Assembly: GCA_010094045.1 (NCBI GenBank)
Contig: ML986773.1
Coordinates: 29,620-93,619 of the forward strand
Length of the DNA: 64,000 bases
Source of the DNA: Lojkania enalia
Taxonomy: Eukaryota; Ascomycota; Dothideomycetes; Pleosporales
Reading direction: 5' to 3'
The notes under the pieces were generated by a model, which did not search any database, was not told the DNA's origin, and saw only the letters and a list, made by a program, of their open reading frames with translations. The position numbers and the translations under genes are program-made. Positions 22,360-35,300 of this stretch are shown piece by piece (positions within the stretch are counted from its first letter, which is position 1; every line of letters starts with the position of its first letter).

Positions 22360-25110
<2,751 letters not shown>

Positions 25111-26027
25111 GGTGCGTGGTCGCTCGATCAACGGGACTGGCTGAAAATGTATTGTGCAGTGGGCAATGGGGCGGCTTGCAGCGATCGAAGTCAAGCCGTC
25201 TGCGAGTTGGCGGGGAGGGAGTGTGATGGATGGGAGATGGAGGCAGCAGGCAAGAGGCAAGGTGTTGCTTAAGTAGCTGCGTGCTTCGGCGGTGATGTTA
25301 GAGTGAGAGGTTGAGCTTGGTCCGCCGGGCTAGGTTGCCATGGCTGGCGCGTTTCGTTAGTGCGCGCACGGGCCCCGGCCTTCCGCCTCAACACCAGAAC
25401 CTTCGATGGCATTCTCCCCGCTGCTCACCAATCCCGCCCCTCAAGCTGCCGCAATACCGTCCCCATTCACTACTGTACTATCACTTCAGTTCCTGTTTTT
25501 ACCGCTGTATTCACCGAAGTATTAGCTGACGCCACTATCTTGTGCTGCTGAATGAAGTGTTCTTGTGGAACTGTGTCGCCGCTGCTTGCCTGGCGCTTAA
25601 TAAATCCCGACCGGTGCCTCCGCCTCACAAGCGCCACCAATGAACCCTAGCGCCAAGCATCTCAGGTACGAACAACTTGTGTCTGCCCGCGGCTAGGTTA
25701 ACCGTCGATAATGCTACCGACTGTCAGTGCTAAGGAAAATTGAATCCCATGTAAAGTGAATGTGCTGTCCATACAATGACCTTATTCACGAGCGAGGAAC
25801 GGCGGTTAAGTATTAGCCTCCTCATATCTAATCTACTCGGTTTCCTGCATTTCCTTCATGGTCTTTGGGCATACATCCCCGATTCTTTTGTGTGACATTC
25901 ATTTCTAGTCCGCGTTACAACCCACCACATGGCCGGTAACACTCCGTCTAGGCAAAAGGAAATATATCCCGAAGATCTATGCCTCTATTCTCTGGCTCTT
26001 GATAATCAGTAGACTAGATTCCAGTTG
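25111..26027. other. Divergent intergenic region, CDC48 / AIG2-like gene
   Basis: About 0.9 kb holding the CDC48 promoter. A plus-strand frame beginning MAGNTPSRQKEIYPEDL (25930) stops at 26011 just before the AIG2-like frame; I could not splice it in phase. No other feature was recognised. Confidence 0.4.
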
Positions 26028-26477
26028 ATGCACCTCATTGACCACGAGGTACCCATCTTCGTCTACTATCCATTAATGCTTCCCTGGGTTCTCGCAACGG
26101 TTCTGGATCTATGCGATGCAAAAGGAGCTGAAGATACGGCAAAGAACATGACCTGCGCAACTTTACACCACTATTTCAGAACGGTGATAAAATTCACATA
26201 CAGACCGACCGTCTTGCAGACTAAGAGGGAAGCAATGGTAGATGGAATACTTGTTGCTGGCAGTAGTAAGGAACAGATTGCCAGGATCGAGGCATACATA
26301 GACATAGAGGACCATTCGAAGGAGATCGAGGAAGTGGAAATTCAGTTGGCAGACGGTGCGAAGGTAACGGTTGCTGCGTATGTCTACGTCTGGCACCAGT
26401 TGACGGATTACCTAACAGCCGAAGATTGCACGCCTATGGGTTACATAAAAAGCGTAACGTCCGACGAGCGAAAATAG
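26028..26477 (+). CDS. AIG2-like (gamma-glutamylcyclotransferase fold) protein
   Basis: A single exon of 149 aa from ATG 26028 (MHLIDHEVPIFVYYPLMLPW) to TAG. The order of conserved pieces fits fungal AIG2-like proteins: an N-terminal VYxPLMLPWVLATVL strand-loop, YRPTVLQ, MVDGILVAGSSKEQIARIEA (the usual globularity and acidic helix) and VTVAAYVYVWHQL near the end. Family members cyclise gamma-glutamyl amines or remain uncharacterised. The first loop normally reads YG, and the glycine helps bind substrate; here it is YY, so catalytic activity is doubtful. Codons from 26025 (TTG) upstream are in frame but preceded by a possible acceptor TTCCAG, so a 5' exon may be missing. Expression is unproven. 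Confidence 0.6.
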   Translation: MHLIDHEVPIFVYYPLMLPWVLATVLDLCDAKGAEDTAKNMTCATLHHYFRTVIKFTYRPTVLQTKREAMVDGILVAGSSKEQIARIEAYIDIEDHSKEIEEVEIQLADGAKVTVAAYVYVWHQLTDYLTAEDCTPMGYIKSVTSDERK

Positions 26478-26983
26478 GCGAATTAGCCCATGGATCGTGG
26501 GTCAATTTCTCCCTCTATATATCCCCGCTTTTTGCCTATCAATTACTAAGACCCATCATATTGTGGAGAGGCATATATTACCTATTGAACAGTACTTCTT
26601 CTAGCACATGAAGTCTGTATGATAATATGCTATGGAACTGAATCAACACGATATATGAATTATGGAAATAGCATGCATAGACCCTAGATCGGAATACCCA
26701 GGCGTTTAGAGAGAGCACCTCGGTCGTGTTAAATAAGACATTAAATAACATATACATCATAAGAAGACTAGTACCCGCTCATAATACCCTCTAGATCTTC
26801 TCCTCGTTTCTATGTTGAACGCAGTTGACTGAATTGCGGGCTAGCCCAGAGAAAATAAAATATCGTAAAAACCCTGGCCTTCCTAGCTAGTTGACCAATC
26901 ATTACTCACCCATTAATTTAACACTCTTCTAGAGTTCGTTGTGTGGTATCCAAGATGCGAAACAGTCACGCCTTCTGTTTGTC
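26478..26983. other. AT-rich convergent intergenic region
   Basis: About 500 bases between the ends of the AIG2-like gene and SSU1. AT-rich, no conserved-looking frame. Confidence 0.4.
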
Positions 26984-28535
26984 TTATTTGTCCTGTGTCT
27001 CCTGCTTCTCCTGTTGTCCCTGTAACTCCTGTAGCTCCTGTCTCGTCTGTCTCGGCTGCCTCTTCGGCCTCTTATCAGCCTTCCTACACTCCCTCTCCAT
27101 CTCTTGTAGACATGGTGCTACAAAAAGATTTCCACGAACTATATTCTTCACAGTCCCGCTTCCTACCAGCAACCAAAGCAGTATAACGCAGATACCAAAG
27201 ATCTAACCAATTCGCACTTAGCCCCTAGCTCAGAACATCAGAACATATTTCAGAGTAAACTCACCGTGCCCAAAATCTTAAAGAACTTCGACGGCAATTC
27301 ATCCCCGATAGACAACGTCGACATAGTAAAGACACCAATGGGGAAAGTGAACCCCCACCATCCCATGTTGAAGGGAAACTTTGAACGAGATATCGAAGCA
27401 ATGGCGAAGAATAACCATACGATGCCAAATCCCCAAAGCACAACGGCTACTCCCCATCCAAGTACATATAAAATCTGGCCTGCCATCTCAGCGCCAGGTA
27501 GAGTCTTCGTCTGGGGGAAGACTCTCATGGCTTGCGCGCCCAGCCCCATGATCCCGAATCCGCCTTGTCCCAACGGACCGAGCGGGAGGAACACAGATAC
27601 GATGACTTCTTTGGGTGGAAGTTTATGGACTGCGAGTCGGTGGAAGTACATTGTAAGGATGACGAGCGCAAGCGGTACGCCGGTGCCCCAGAGAACATAT
27701 GAGACGACAATAGTCCAGAGGGCGTGTTCTGGGTCGGGTAGAATAGAGGCTACGACAGCACCGGAGGCGCTAGCGACGATTGTGCTAACGATAGGGAGGA
27801 GCCATGCTGCTGTCATTGTTTCGTGGGCGTTTTTGTGCTTGGTCATCCTATTCCGCAATCAATATCTCATGGTCGATGAAGGAAGCAGCGTAGAGGAAAA
27901 AAAAAGGGAAGGTACATTTGCCAGGGTAGCCCCATACAACAAGCCAGGCTCACGACAACATCAATCCACCACATCGCCCAACAGATGTCGTGACTTGCTC
28001 CTCCCCAAGCAGGCACGCAGACTAAAGCGTACATATTAACTATCGTGGCGAAGCCCATAGGGAAAGTACCAAGGAAGAGGGATTGCACCGGATGGTGAAT
28101 CATAAGTTTCCATGTTGCCGGATAGAGAGTGTACCGTAGAACCGAGATAAGAAACATCACGAGAAACAAAAAACAATTCATGGCGAAGAAGACATTGCTG
28201 AGGGTGTACAGGGCACCTTCATGATGTGGGTAGAGTGTTGAAAAGGTATGTAGGATGATAGACACGATGCCTGTGCCCATGGTCACGGCGAACTAACATG
28301 CCGTTAGACTCATTTATTCTTCCAGAAACAATTGATAGTAATAGTTAGATGATCTTACCCATGCTGGTGTGAAGTTCTGAATCACATGCCTCCATCCTTT
28401 CCGACCATTAATGAACCACTTCGGCAATGAGCTAGTCATATCGGGACTCTGTCTCTCTGCATCCACCTGATTTGCTGCTTGGCTACATAGTATTGAGATC
28501 GGGTCCCTTGACCTGAGAGCTGATGCGGTGGCCAT
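26984..28535 (-). CDS. SSU1: Sulfite efflux pump, TDT/SLAC1 family
   Basis: Four exons, 28535-28359, 28292-27916, 27847-27265 and 27202-26984, sum to 1356 nt (451 aa) with matching phases. The cytosolic N-terminus is followed by GWRHVIQNFTPAWFAVTMGT, the diagnostic entry to the first membrane helix, then GTGIVSIILHTFSTLYPHHE. Later pieces are ETMTAAWLLPIV, VFLPLGPLGQGGFGIMGLG, FPFNMGWWGFTFPIGVF and, in the last exon, ICVILLWLLV. About ten membrane helices fit the family. Ssu1 exports sulfite across the plasma membrane and gives sulfite tolerance; in dermatophytes it also supports keratin degradation through secreted sulfite. The tail is a Gln/Glu-rich run (RQELQELQGQQEKQETQDK) encoded by a purine-rich near-repeat. 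A zinc-finger gene lies divergently upstream. Confidence 0.95.
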
Positions 28536-29072
28536 TTGCAGCTGCGTGATTGAACCTGCTCACAAGTAAGGTTTGACAATAGGGAAGAAATAGACTAAAG
28601 GAAATGAAAGATGCCGCCAAGGAAATTATATAGAAAGGCAAAAGCTTATGAGCCTTACCCTTTTATAATGAGGTACCTTACGTACCAAGACGACTCTGTT
28701 TAGAACATCCGAGTCATCCAAAAAATTATTTCCGGACCGGAACGGGTGCGGTTGCTGAGCCACGATTACACATCCCGAACATCCAGGCACAGGTGGAACA
28801 CCGCAACTAAGCGTTTGGGTACCGAGGTATCAGGTTATGCGAAACCGTTAGAGGATATCGAAAGGGGTAGTGTTGAAAGACTTATTGGTGCGAAAGCATC
28901 GCGTGATTGGCTAGTGAAAAGTGTGAGAAGGGATGATCGTATGATGAGACGGGCTAGCGTGGTTCCTTTTAGGAATAAACTTGTTACTTATGCGAACCTT
29001 AGCTCTTCTTATATGAGGTTCACATACCACTTCTCCCGGATTGATCAAGACGTGATCCCAAACCATCCCATA
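28536..29072. promoter_or_regulatory. Divergent intergenic region, SSU1 / zinc-finger gene
   Basis: About 540 bases between two starts facing away from each other. An open frame at 28746-29096 runs into the zinc-finger gene, but its upstream codons show no conserved pattern and it starts with GTG. No binding site was identified. Confidence 0.4.
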
Positions 29073-29866
29073 ATGGTTATCTTTCTCTCCTTGTAAGGCA
29101 CCCCAGTAGCAACAAATTCACAAACGTTGATTATTTTCAGATTCTGCCCTCACTGCGACGAATATTATTTCCCGGACGGCGGCAACCCTCAGGTTTGCCG
29201 TATTCAACACGAGACACAAGTTCATTATATGTGCCCGATCTGTGGGGATGATTGTTATTCTATCCAGGGTGTTCATGATCACTGCCGAACAAAGGGATGC
29301 GCCCCCATTTGCCGAGATTGCAAGCCGGGAGAACACACAATATGGCTCAACCGCGACGAGTACCAGAAGCATGTGAAAAAATATAATGTTTGCACGAAAT
29401 GCGAGGTCCATTTCAATAGTCCGTCAAATTTAGCCCACGTAAGCCATCCTAGAAGCTTTAGCAGCTCAAAGTCGGATTCTCTTTATTAAAATCGTGATAG
29501 CACAATCTCACACATCGAGAACCCATTTTCGACTGCCTTGGCTGCACTCGCAAGTTCAAGACCTACGGAGGAATGATCATCCATCTGGAAGCCGGAACCT
29601 GCCCTTCTGGAATCAATGCCGTTGAACTAAACAATTCAGCTGCACTCTGCTTCCAATGGAAGAAGTACATAATTAATGAATTTGTTCGGGACTGTATGCT
29701 TAACGGATACCTAGATTCTCTTTTATATCAGTGCCCGACCTGTTTTGCCAAATTCGGCAAGCTGTCGAGCTTGTTCATGCATGTTGAATCCCCGTCATGC
29801 AGTCAAACGTTAAATCAAGGAGCAATCTTTAAATTGAGAAAGTGGCTGTTCAATTGCCATGCGTAA
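29073..29866 (+). CDS. C2H2-type zinc-finger protein
   Basis: Three exons, 29073-29092, 29141-29438 and 29501-29866, total 684 nt (227 aa); introns GTAAGG..TTCAG and GTAAGC..GATAG keep phase. Cys/His pairs occur as FCPHCDEYYF, YMCPICGDDC with HDHC, ICRDCKPGEH, VCTKCEVHF with HHNLTH, DCLGCTRKF and YQCPTCFAKF with FMHVESPSC. Several fingers are irregular: the His pairs are displaced or replaced. Motif YGGMIIHLEAGTCPSGI is typical of a fungal C2H2 family I have seen repeated in Leotiomycete genomes. Function is unknown; DNA or protein binding is inferred. The first exon is only 20 nt, starting MVIFLSL, and the true start might lie further upstream in the open frame. A decayed relative lies 1.4 kb downstream. 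Confidence 0.65.
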
Positions 29867-31243
29867 TTATTTATTACTTTCAATATTATCCTTTCACATA
29901 ACCACCTTTCGGCGATTTCAATTCTGGTTTTATAGGATCCACTGGAAAGCTATTCTTCCCCACAATCTCGTCGGTGCGCGCAACCTCCGTACTTTCTCTT
30001 CCGTAAAAAATTCGCTGTGACCCAGCTCCTCTTTGGTAGTCCCAGAAGGTATAGTCGCTGTAATAAGATGCATCCTAAACATCAATGCCTTCAAAAGTTG
30101 GAGAAAAAAATAATAAAACAACGGAACTTGCCGTACACCCTAATGCTTGGGTATATGTGAGTTGGTTGTTCCAGGACAGACATTCCCAACTAATGCTTCT
30201 AGGTATGGTCCCTATTCCCATTTCGCTTCACCAGGAGTGAGGAAATTGTACATCTAGTGGACGCTATGGCTAATGACCAGCTCAGCTACAGGATGCCCCA
30301 CCCTTTTCTGGGGTGCATAGAATCGGATGTGGTGGCGTTAGTTTGAGATTAAAAATTTTGAGACTTAAGTAATATATATAGGGAACTGGAAGCTAGCCTA
30401 AGCTCGCTTATGGCATAGGGCGGCGCGACGACTCGTGGATAGTGAATATCGTGTCACATGGAAATGGTGGAACACCCAACTAATGGGAGGCAAGTAGCTG
30501 CTCCGCTAGGCCTCTACAGCAATATTGAGCAATATCTGGAGTCATTCAAGACAACAGCCAGAGTTTTTAAACTTGTCCCTCTGAAGATTGGTCTCAACCT
30601 TTAAGTGATGATGGGGGCACCTTGGCAAGATACATCAACTAAGCAGTCTCATGTACTATATATTCCCCCGCCGTACCTTGACCGAGAGGTCAAAGGAACA
30701 CCAAAGGGCCTCATCAATACATCTATCTATACCACCTTATACGGTCTCTGCCCCTTCCTGCTTACACAACAGCTACTAGACCGTTGTCCTAATAGACTCC
30801 GTAAGTCCAACTTGCCTGTGAGACTACTCTACTATACCTGTTTTAATAGGAAAATTCACAACCCGCGGTGACAGTGATTAGTCCTCCCTTGCACACACTA
30901 TCAGGATCTACAATCGTCGTCACAAACAAACTGCGTACATAAAATGTGTATGGAGTTTCGCGGAGCTAATCCGCGATTGCTCGTGTCGTGTAGAACGCGC
31001 AAAAACGATAAACCTCAAAAAACAACTTTGTTCAATACATTTCCATCTAAACTTCAACGAACACAAGCGTGGCCTGCTGCACTTAGTATTTGTAGCCATG
31101 CAAGATGGTTGTGTAAGTGCGCGACTTGCTTAGTCGTCGAGAACAGACGGTCTAATCTCTCACTAGGCGGTGTGATTGCTGCGACAGGTTTTCCCTGAAG
31201 CAATATTCTCCTCTAGCACACCAAGGACTAAAACGCTCACCAT
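29867..31243. other. AT-rich region, no recognised gene
   Basis: About 1.4 kb separating the zinc-finger gene from its decayed relative. Composition is AT-rich, stops are frequent, and no domain is seen. It could include degraded upstream sequence of the second copy. Confidence 0.4.
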
Positions 31244-31866
31244 GAATACGTCGAATGTGACTTCGACGAGCAGTCCTAGGAGGACTCACTCAAAAATTGT
31301 CGCGAACAAGACTGTTTCGATGCCTGCTAAGGGTGCTACAACGGCAAGGGGATGCCCTTGCCCTATGACTCGGAAACATATTGGGATTACGTCGAGGAGG
31401 AGAATTTTTATACAGAGTGCGAGCGTCACTTTGATACTCCGCAGAATTTGACTCAAGTAAGTTGTTAATAGAACCTCCTAAGCTTTGCCTAACAATAATT
31501 AGCATGGAAAGGTCCACCACTCACCTGATTTCGAATTTCTTGGTTGCGACCGACGTTTCACGGCCTACGGTGGCATGGTGAGTCTACCTCCTATTAATAG
31601 GCCGCATTTCATCTTACCGAGACCGTTAGATCTCGCATCTGGAACCCGGAACATGCGATTCCGGTCTTGACGGTATTGACATCAATGAAGCAGCTGCCAT
31701 ATGCTACCAATGACAACAGTTCATTGACGAAGATTAACACAAGGATATGTACGACTACAAAGACCTCTACGACCTATATAAGAGCCTATACCATACAAGT
31801 GCCCGGCCTACAATGCCTAGTTCAACAAGCTATCGGGTCTTGTCTAATCATGTCGATTCACTAGCC
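31244..31866 (+). pseudogene. Decayed copy of the C2H2-type zinc-finger gene
   Basis: The reading order parallels the intact gene at 29073-29866. A first stretch (31244-31455) contains NCREQDCFDAC and ECERHFDTPQNLTQ, then an intron GTAAGT..ATTAG, then HSPDFEFLGCDRRFTAYGGM, a second intron GTGAGT..GTTAG, and HLEPGTCDSGLDGIDINE with AAAICYQ. In-frame stops interrupt it at 31277 (TAG), 31327 (TAA), 31710 (TGA) and 31732 (TAA), with more stops downstream. Several conserved Cys and His positions read Tyr. The first three stops can be derived from CAG/TGG, CAA and TGG by C-to-T or G-to-A change. Splice sites survive, so the decay is recent on the scale of the family. RIP is the likely cause but was not measured. 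Confidence 0.7.
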
Positions 31867-32366
31867 TATAATTAGACTCTTAATAAAATGGTGAGCTTAA
31901 AGCCGACGAGGCGGCTATCCAGTCGCCATATTTTGGGTTCCTAGGACACCATACTTCTACTAAAAAAGGTTCTCGAACCTCTCTAGATAATTTCTATACA
32001 CTAATGGAAGTCAAGGGAAACTATAGCTTCCGTTTTACAAGACTAATATGCTTCACATGGCGTCACAATTGCCACATAGCACAATTAGTGAAGCCTCTCT
32101 ATACTGTCCAAGCCCGCAAGTCCTCAGGATCACTATCATTCACCTTTTGTTCACAACATCGCTATGTCTCCGATATGAATTGATTCTACATACTGATTCT
32201 TTCTATAGGTATACATGTAGACTTAGGGTTTACCGAAGGTTCACCATCTGCCAAAGTGAGTATTGCGCAAATGTCAATACAACTATCGATTACATTCAGT
32301 ATCGATAATTGCTTACACATGGTCTAACAAAAGCCCCCGTAGAACTTTTCTACAACTATAATCAAA
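31867..32366. other. AT-rich intergenic region
   Basis: About 500 bases between the pseudogene and the 3' end of RRP5; no conserved-looking frame. Confidence 0.4.
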
Positions 32367-35300
32367 CTATTTTACTTCCTCATCGCCCTCTTTCTTTGAG
32401 ACCCATTCTACCTCCAGTGCATTCACTCTCTCAACACCCTTTTTATTCCCCTTACTCTCTTCCCAATGTCTCCACTGACTAAATTTGGTAGCTGCCCTCT
32501 TTTTCTTCATCTTCTGCTTCGTGATTCTCTCAAACAAATTTCGCACGTTCTCCTCTCCACCATGCGCAATCTCGAGGCTCAGATACGTATCCCAGAGATC
32601 GTATTTCTTCGGCCAAGCACTGACTAAGCCCTCGAAAATGGTTCTTCCCCGCTCAGGGTCCCCGTTTGGAGATTTGAATTCGAGAGCGGCGAATTTATGG
32701 GTTAGGTAGCGGTGTTCAGACTCTGGGACTGATTGCATGGCGCGTTGTAAGAGAGCGCGGGCTCGGGATGGTGAGGGAGGTTGAAGTCTTGACATTAGGA
32801 AGGAAGCGTACGAGAGCCAGAGGGACGTCGTCGGCGTGAACGATTTGTTCTTCATCATGGCTTGATAGAGGGCATCGGCTTTCTACGGGACTGTTAGTGC
32901 CAATCTTCGTCGATTACATAAGAAGAAACGTACATCAAGTTTACCAGACGTGATATAAATCTTGATCATGCGCTCATGTACCTCTCGAGAGTCATTATAC
33001 TGGCATGCCTCTTTAAACGTCTCTTCTATGGCATCATCATTTCCAAACCCATTCTCGAGGTGCAGCAATGCCGTCCAAACATCTAAGCGCTCATTTTCCT
33101 CGCGGGGGTTTATCGTCGCAAGCGCTCGCCTTGCAATTTGTCTTGCCTTGTCAATTTCATTCAAATCTCGCTGAAAGACCATGTATTGAACCCAAAGGAC
33201 GGCACTGTTTGGCTGACCAAGGAGTAGGCGTTCGTAGTCCGCAACGGATTGTGGGCCGTATGTATCAAGATCACCAGTCCGGTCTTCTTTGATTGTAGCC
33301 TTTTTGTGCTTCTTCTTTTTCTTGGTATCCTCCTCTGAAGATGACCCTGCTATGGCGTTATGGTCGTTGAAGTCAAGCGTTGCACCTGTCCAATCGAAAC
33401 CTGAAATATTAAGACCAGGACGCGGAGAACTCATTGTTAATTCCTCATCCCTATTTTCATCGAGCTCAGCCATGGGAACAAGCTCTTCGTCGCTCTCAGC
33501 GCTATAGACACTCCTCATTTCGACATCGCCATCGGTTATATCCTCGTCAGAGGCAATTTTATCGTCAACTATATCTTCGGTGCCATTCTCGTCGTCCGTG
33601 TCATCATTGCCTTCATCTTCGAAGTAGGAGTATTTCAAGCCAAAGCTAATCCTTCTCTGGTTTGGATTCACTTTCAGCACTTTAGCTTTGACGGCGTCAC
33701 CCTCCTTATATAGTGCCTTCACATCTTCAACGCGGTTGTCGGCCATTTGGCTCTTATGACATAATCCGCTGACGTTTTCCGAATTGTCCACGACAAGGAA
33801 GACACCGTAGTCCTCAACATGTCTAACTTTAGCGGTAACGATCTGTCCAACCTCAATGTCACCAAATTCAATAGTTGGTACATATTTCCTTTCCATAATC
33901 GACTTCTTCAGACTCATCTGGGGATTCTTATAGTTCTCTTTCAATGAAATGATCTTCCCGGTTACCAATTGGTCAACCTGGAAGGCTGACTTCCAATCCT
34001 TATTAAAAGTATCTGAGAGATGAGAAATGCGAACGAATGCATCGACGTGAGGTCCTAAACGAATGAACAAACCGTTATCGGCGACACGCCTGATAAATCC
34101 TCTGACCACTTGATCTACTTTGAGCTGGAATCTGTCTTTGATCTCAGGATCCTTGACGGACAATGATGAATTCAAGACCCGGGAAGGTCTTGCGGATAAT
34201 CCAATCCTCTTGTTCGGCAGGTCTACCTCAATGACACAGACTCGGACGATTTCACCGGTCCTAAAATCAGAGGGGTTTGCCTTGTCGTAATTATCCGCAA
34301 GATGCTCGAGCGGGATCGGACCCGCAATGTTTTCGTTGATCTGGACGATGACCGAGGAGCAATTGACCTTCGTCACACGAGCGGGTAGGATAAGACCAAC
34401 GCTCAGATCCTTCAGGGTAAGCGATCCTGCGGAGGAAGAGGATGAAGCAGTCAAATCCAGCCGACCGGCAGTTGCGTCAACCGACTTGACCCGCACCTTG
34501 AGCGCAGAGCCGATAGGAAAATTCTCCTCGACGTTCGAAAGTAGGGATAGGTCATCAGAGAGATCTAGAAGTTCGATGCGGCCTCGGACGTTGGCCGATA
34601 AATTGACCCAGACATATCGATTGGCAATATTATTGACGAAAGCAACATAAGAGGATCCTGGAGTAATCTTATCAAGTGACAGAACATCAAATTGTGTTCT
34701 CAATTTCCCCATCTTTGCCGTAAGCTCATACATTGGAATTGTGCCTTGTCGATTTGTGATCGGGAGGAAACGATGATTTCTGGCATCGTGCCTGCCTAGA
34801 ACCCTGACTTGGATAATATCGTTCATCTTGAATTGATTTACGGGATGTTTCTTGTCTTCGATATCTTCCCACTTGTCGAACAATTCCGCGACAGATATCC
34901 GGCCTTGCACATTGTCTGCAAGATGAACATTCAATTGGGTGCTTTTCCTGGATCGTATTCGGGCTGTGGTAGAAGATCCGAAGGTGAGATCTAAGGTCGT
35001 CTTAATCTTCTTGTCTATCGCGTTGAGAGTGGCTTCGCCTGACTCGCGGGGCTTCGCTGCCGAAGAGTCCGTCTCTGATTTCATGGAGAGCCAGAATCGG
35101 GACTGGCCTACATCAACATGCGTAACTCGAGCAGTAATACTTTGATCCTGTCGAACACCGAAGTTAGGCGCTTCCCGCATATCATCCGGAAGTTGGGACT
35201 GGAAGAGTAGCCCGACAACCCCTCCACCAAATTCGATGAATAGCTTGTCCGGTAGGACTCCGCGGACAAAGCCATGTACTATATTGCCGGCGCGAATATC

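Noticed and set aside
25930..26013. MAGNTPSRQ... as first exon of the AIG2-like gene
   Set aside because: Ends in a stop and no donor joins it in phase to the acceptor at 26024.
26941..27186. Pro/Val/Ser-rich plus-strand frame
   Set aside because: It is the complement of the repeat tail of SSU1.
27266..28039. 257-codon plus frame across SSU1
   Set aside because: Antisense to SSU1 exons and crosses its intron; no domain.
28746..29072. Open frame upstream of the zinc-finger gene as part of its first exon
   Set aside because: Begins with GTG, no conserved pattern; the ATG at 29073 suffices, though an earlier in-frame ATG cannot be excluded.
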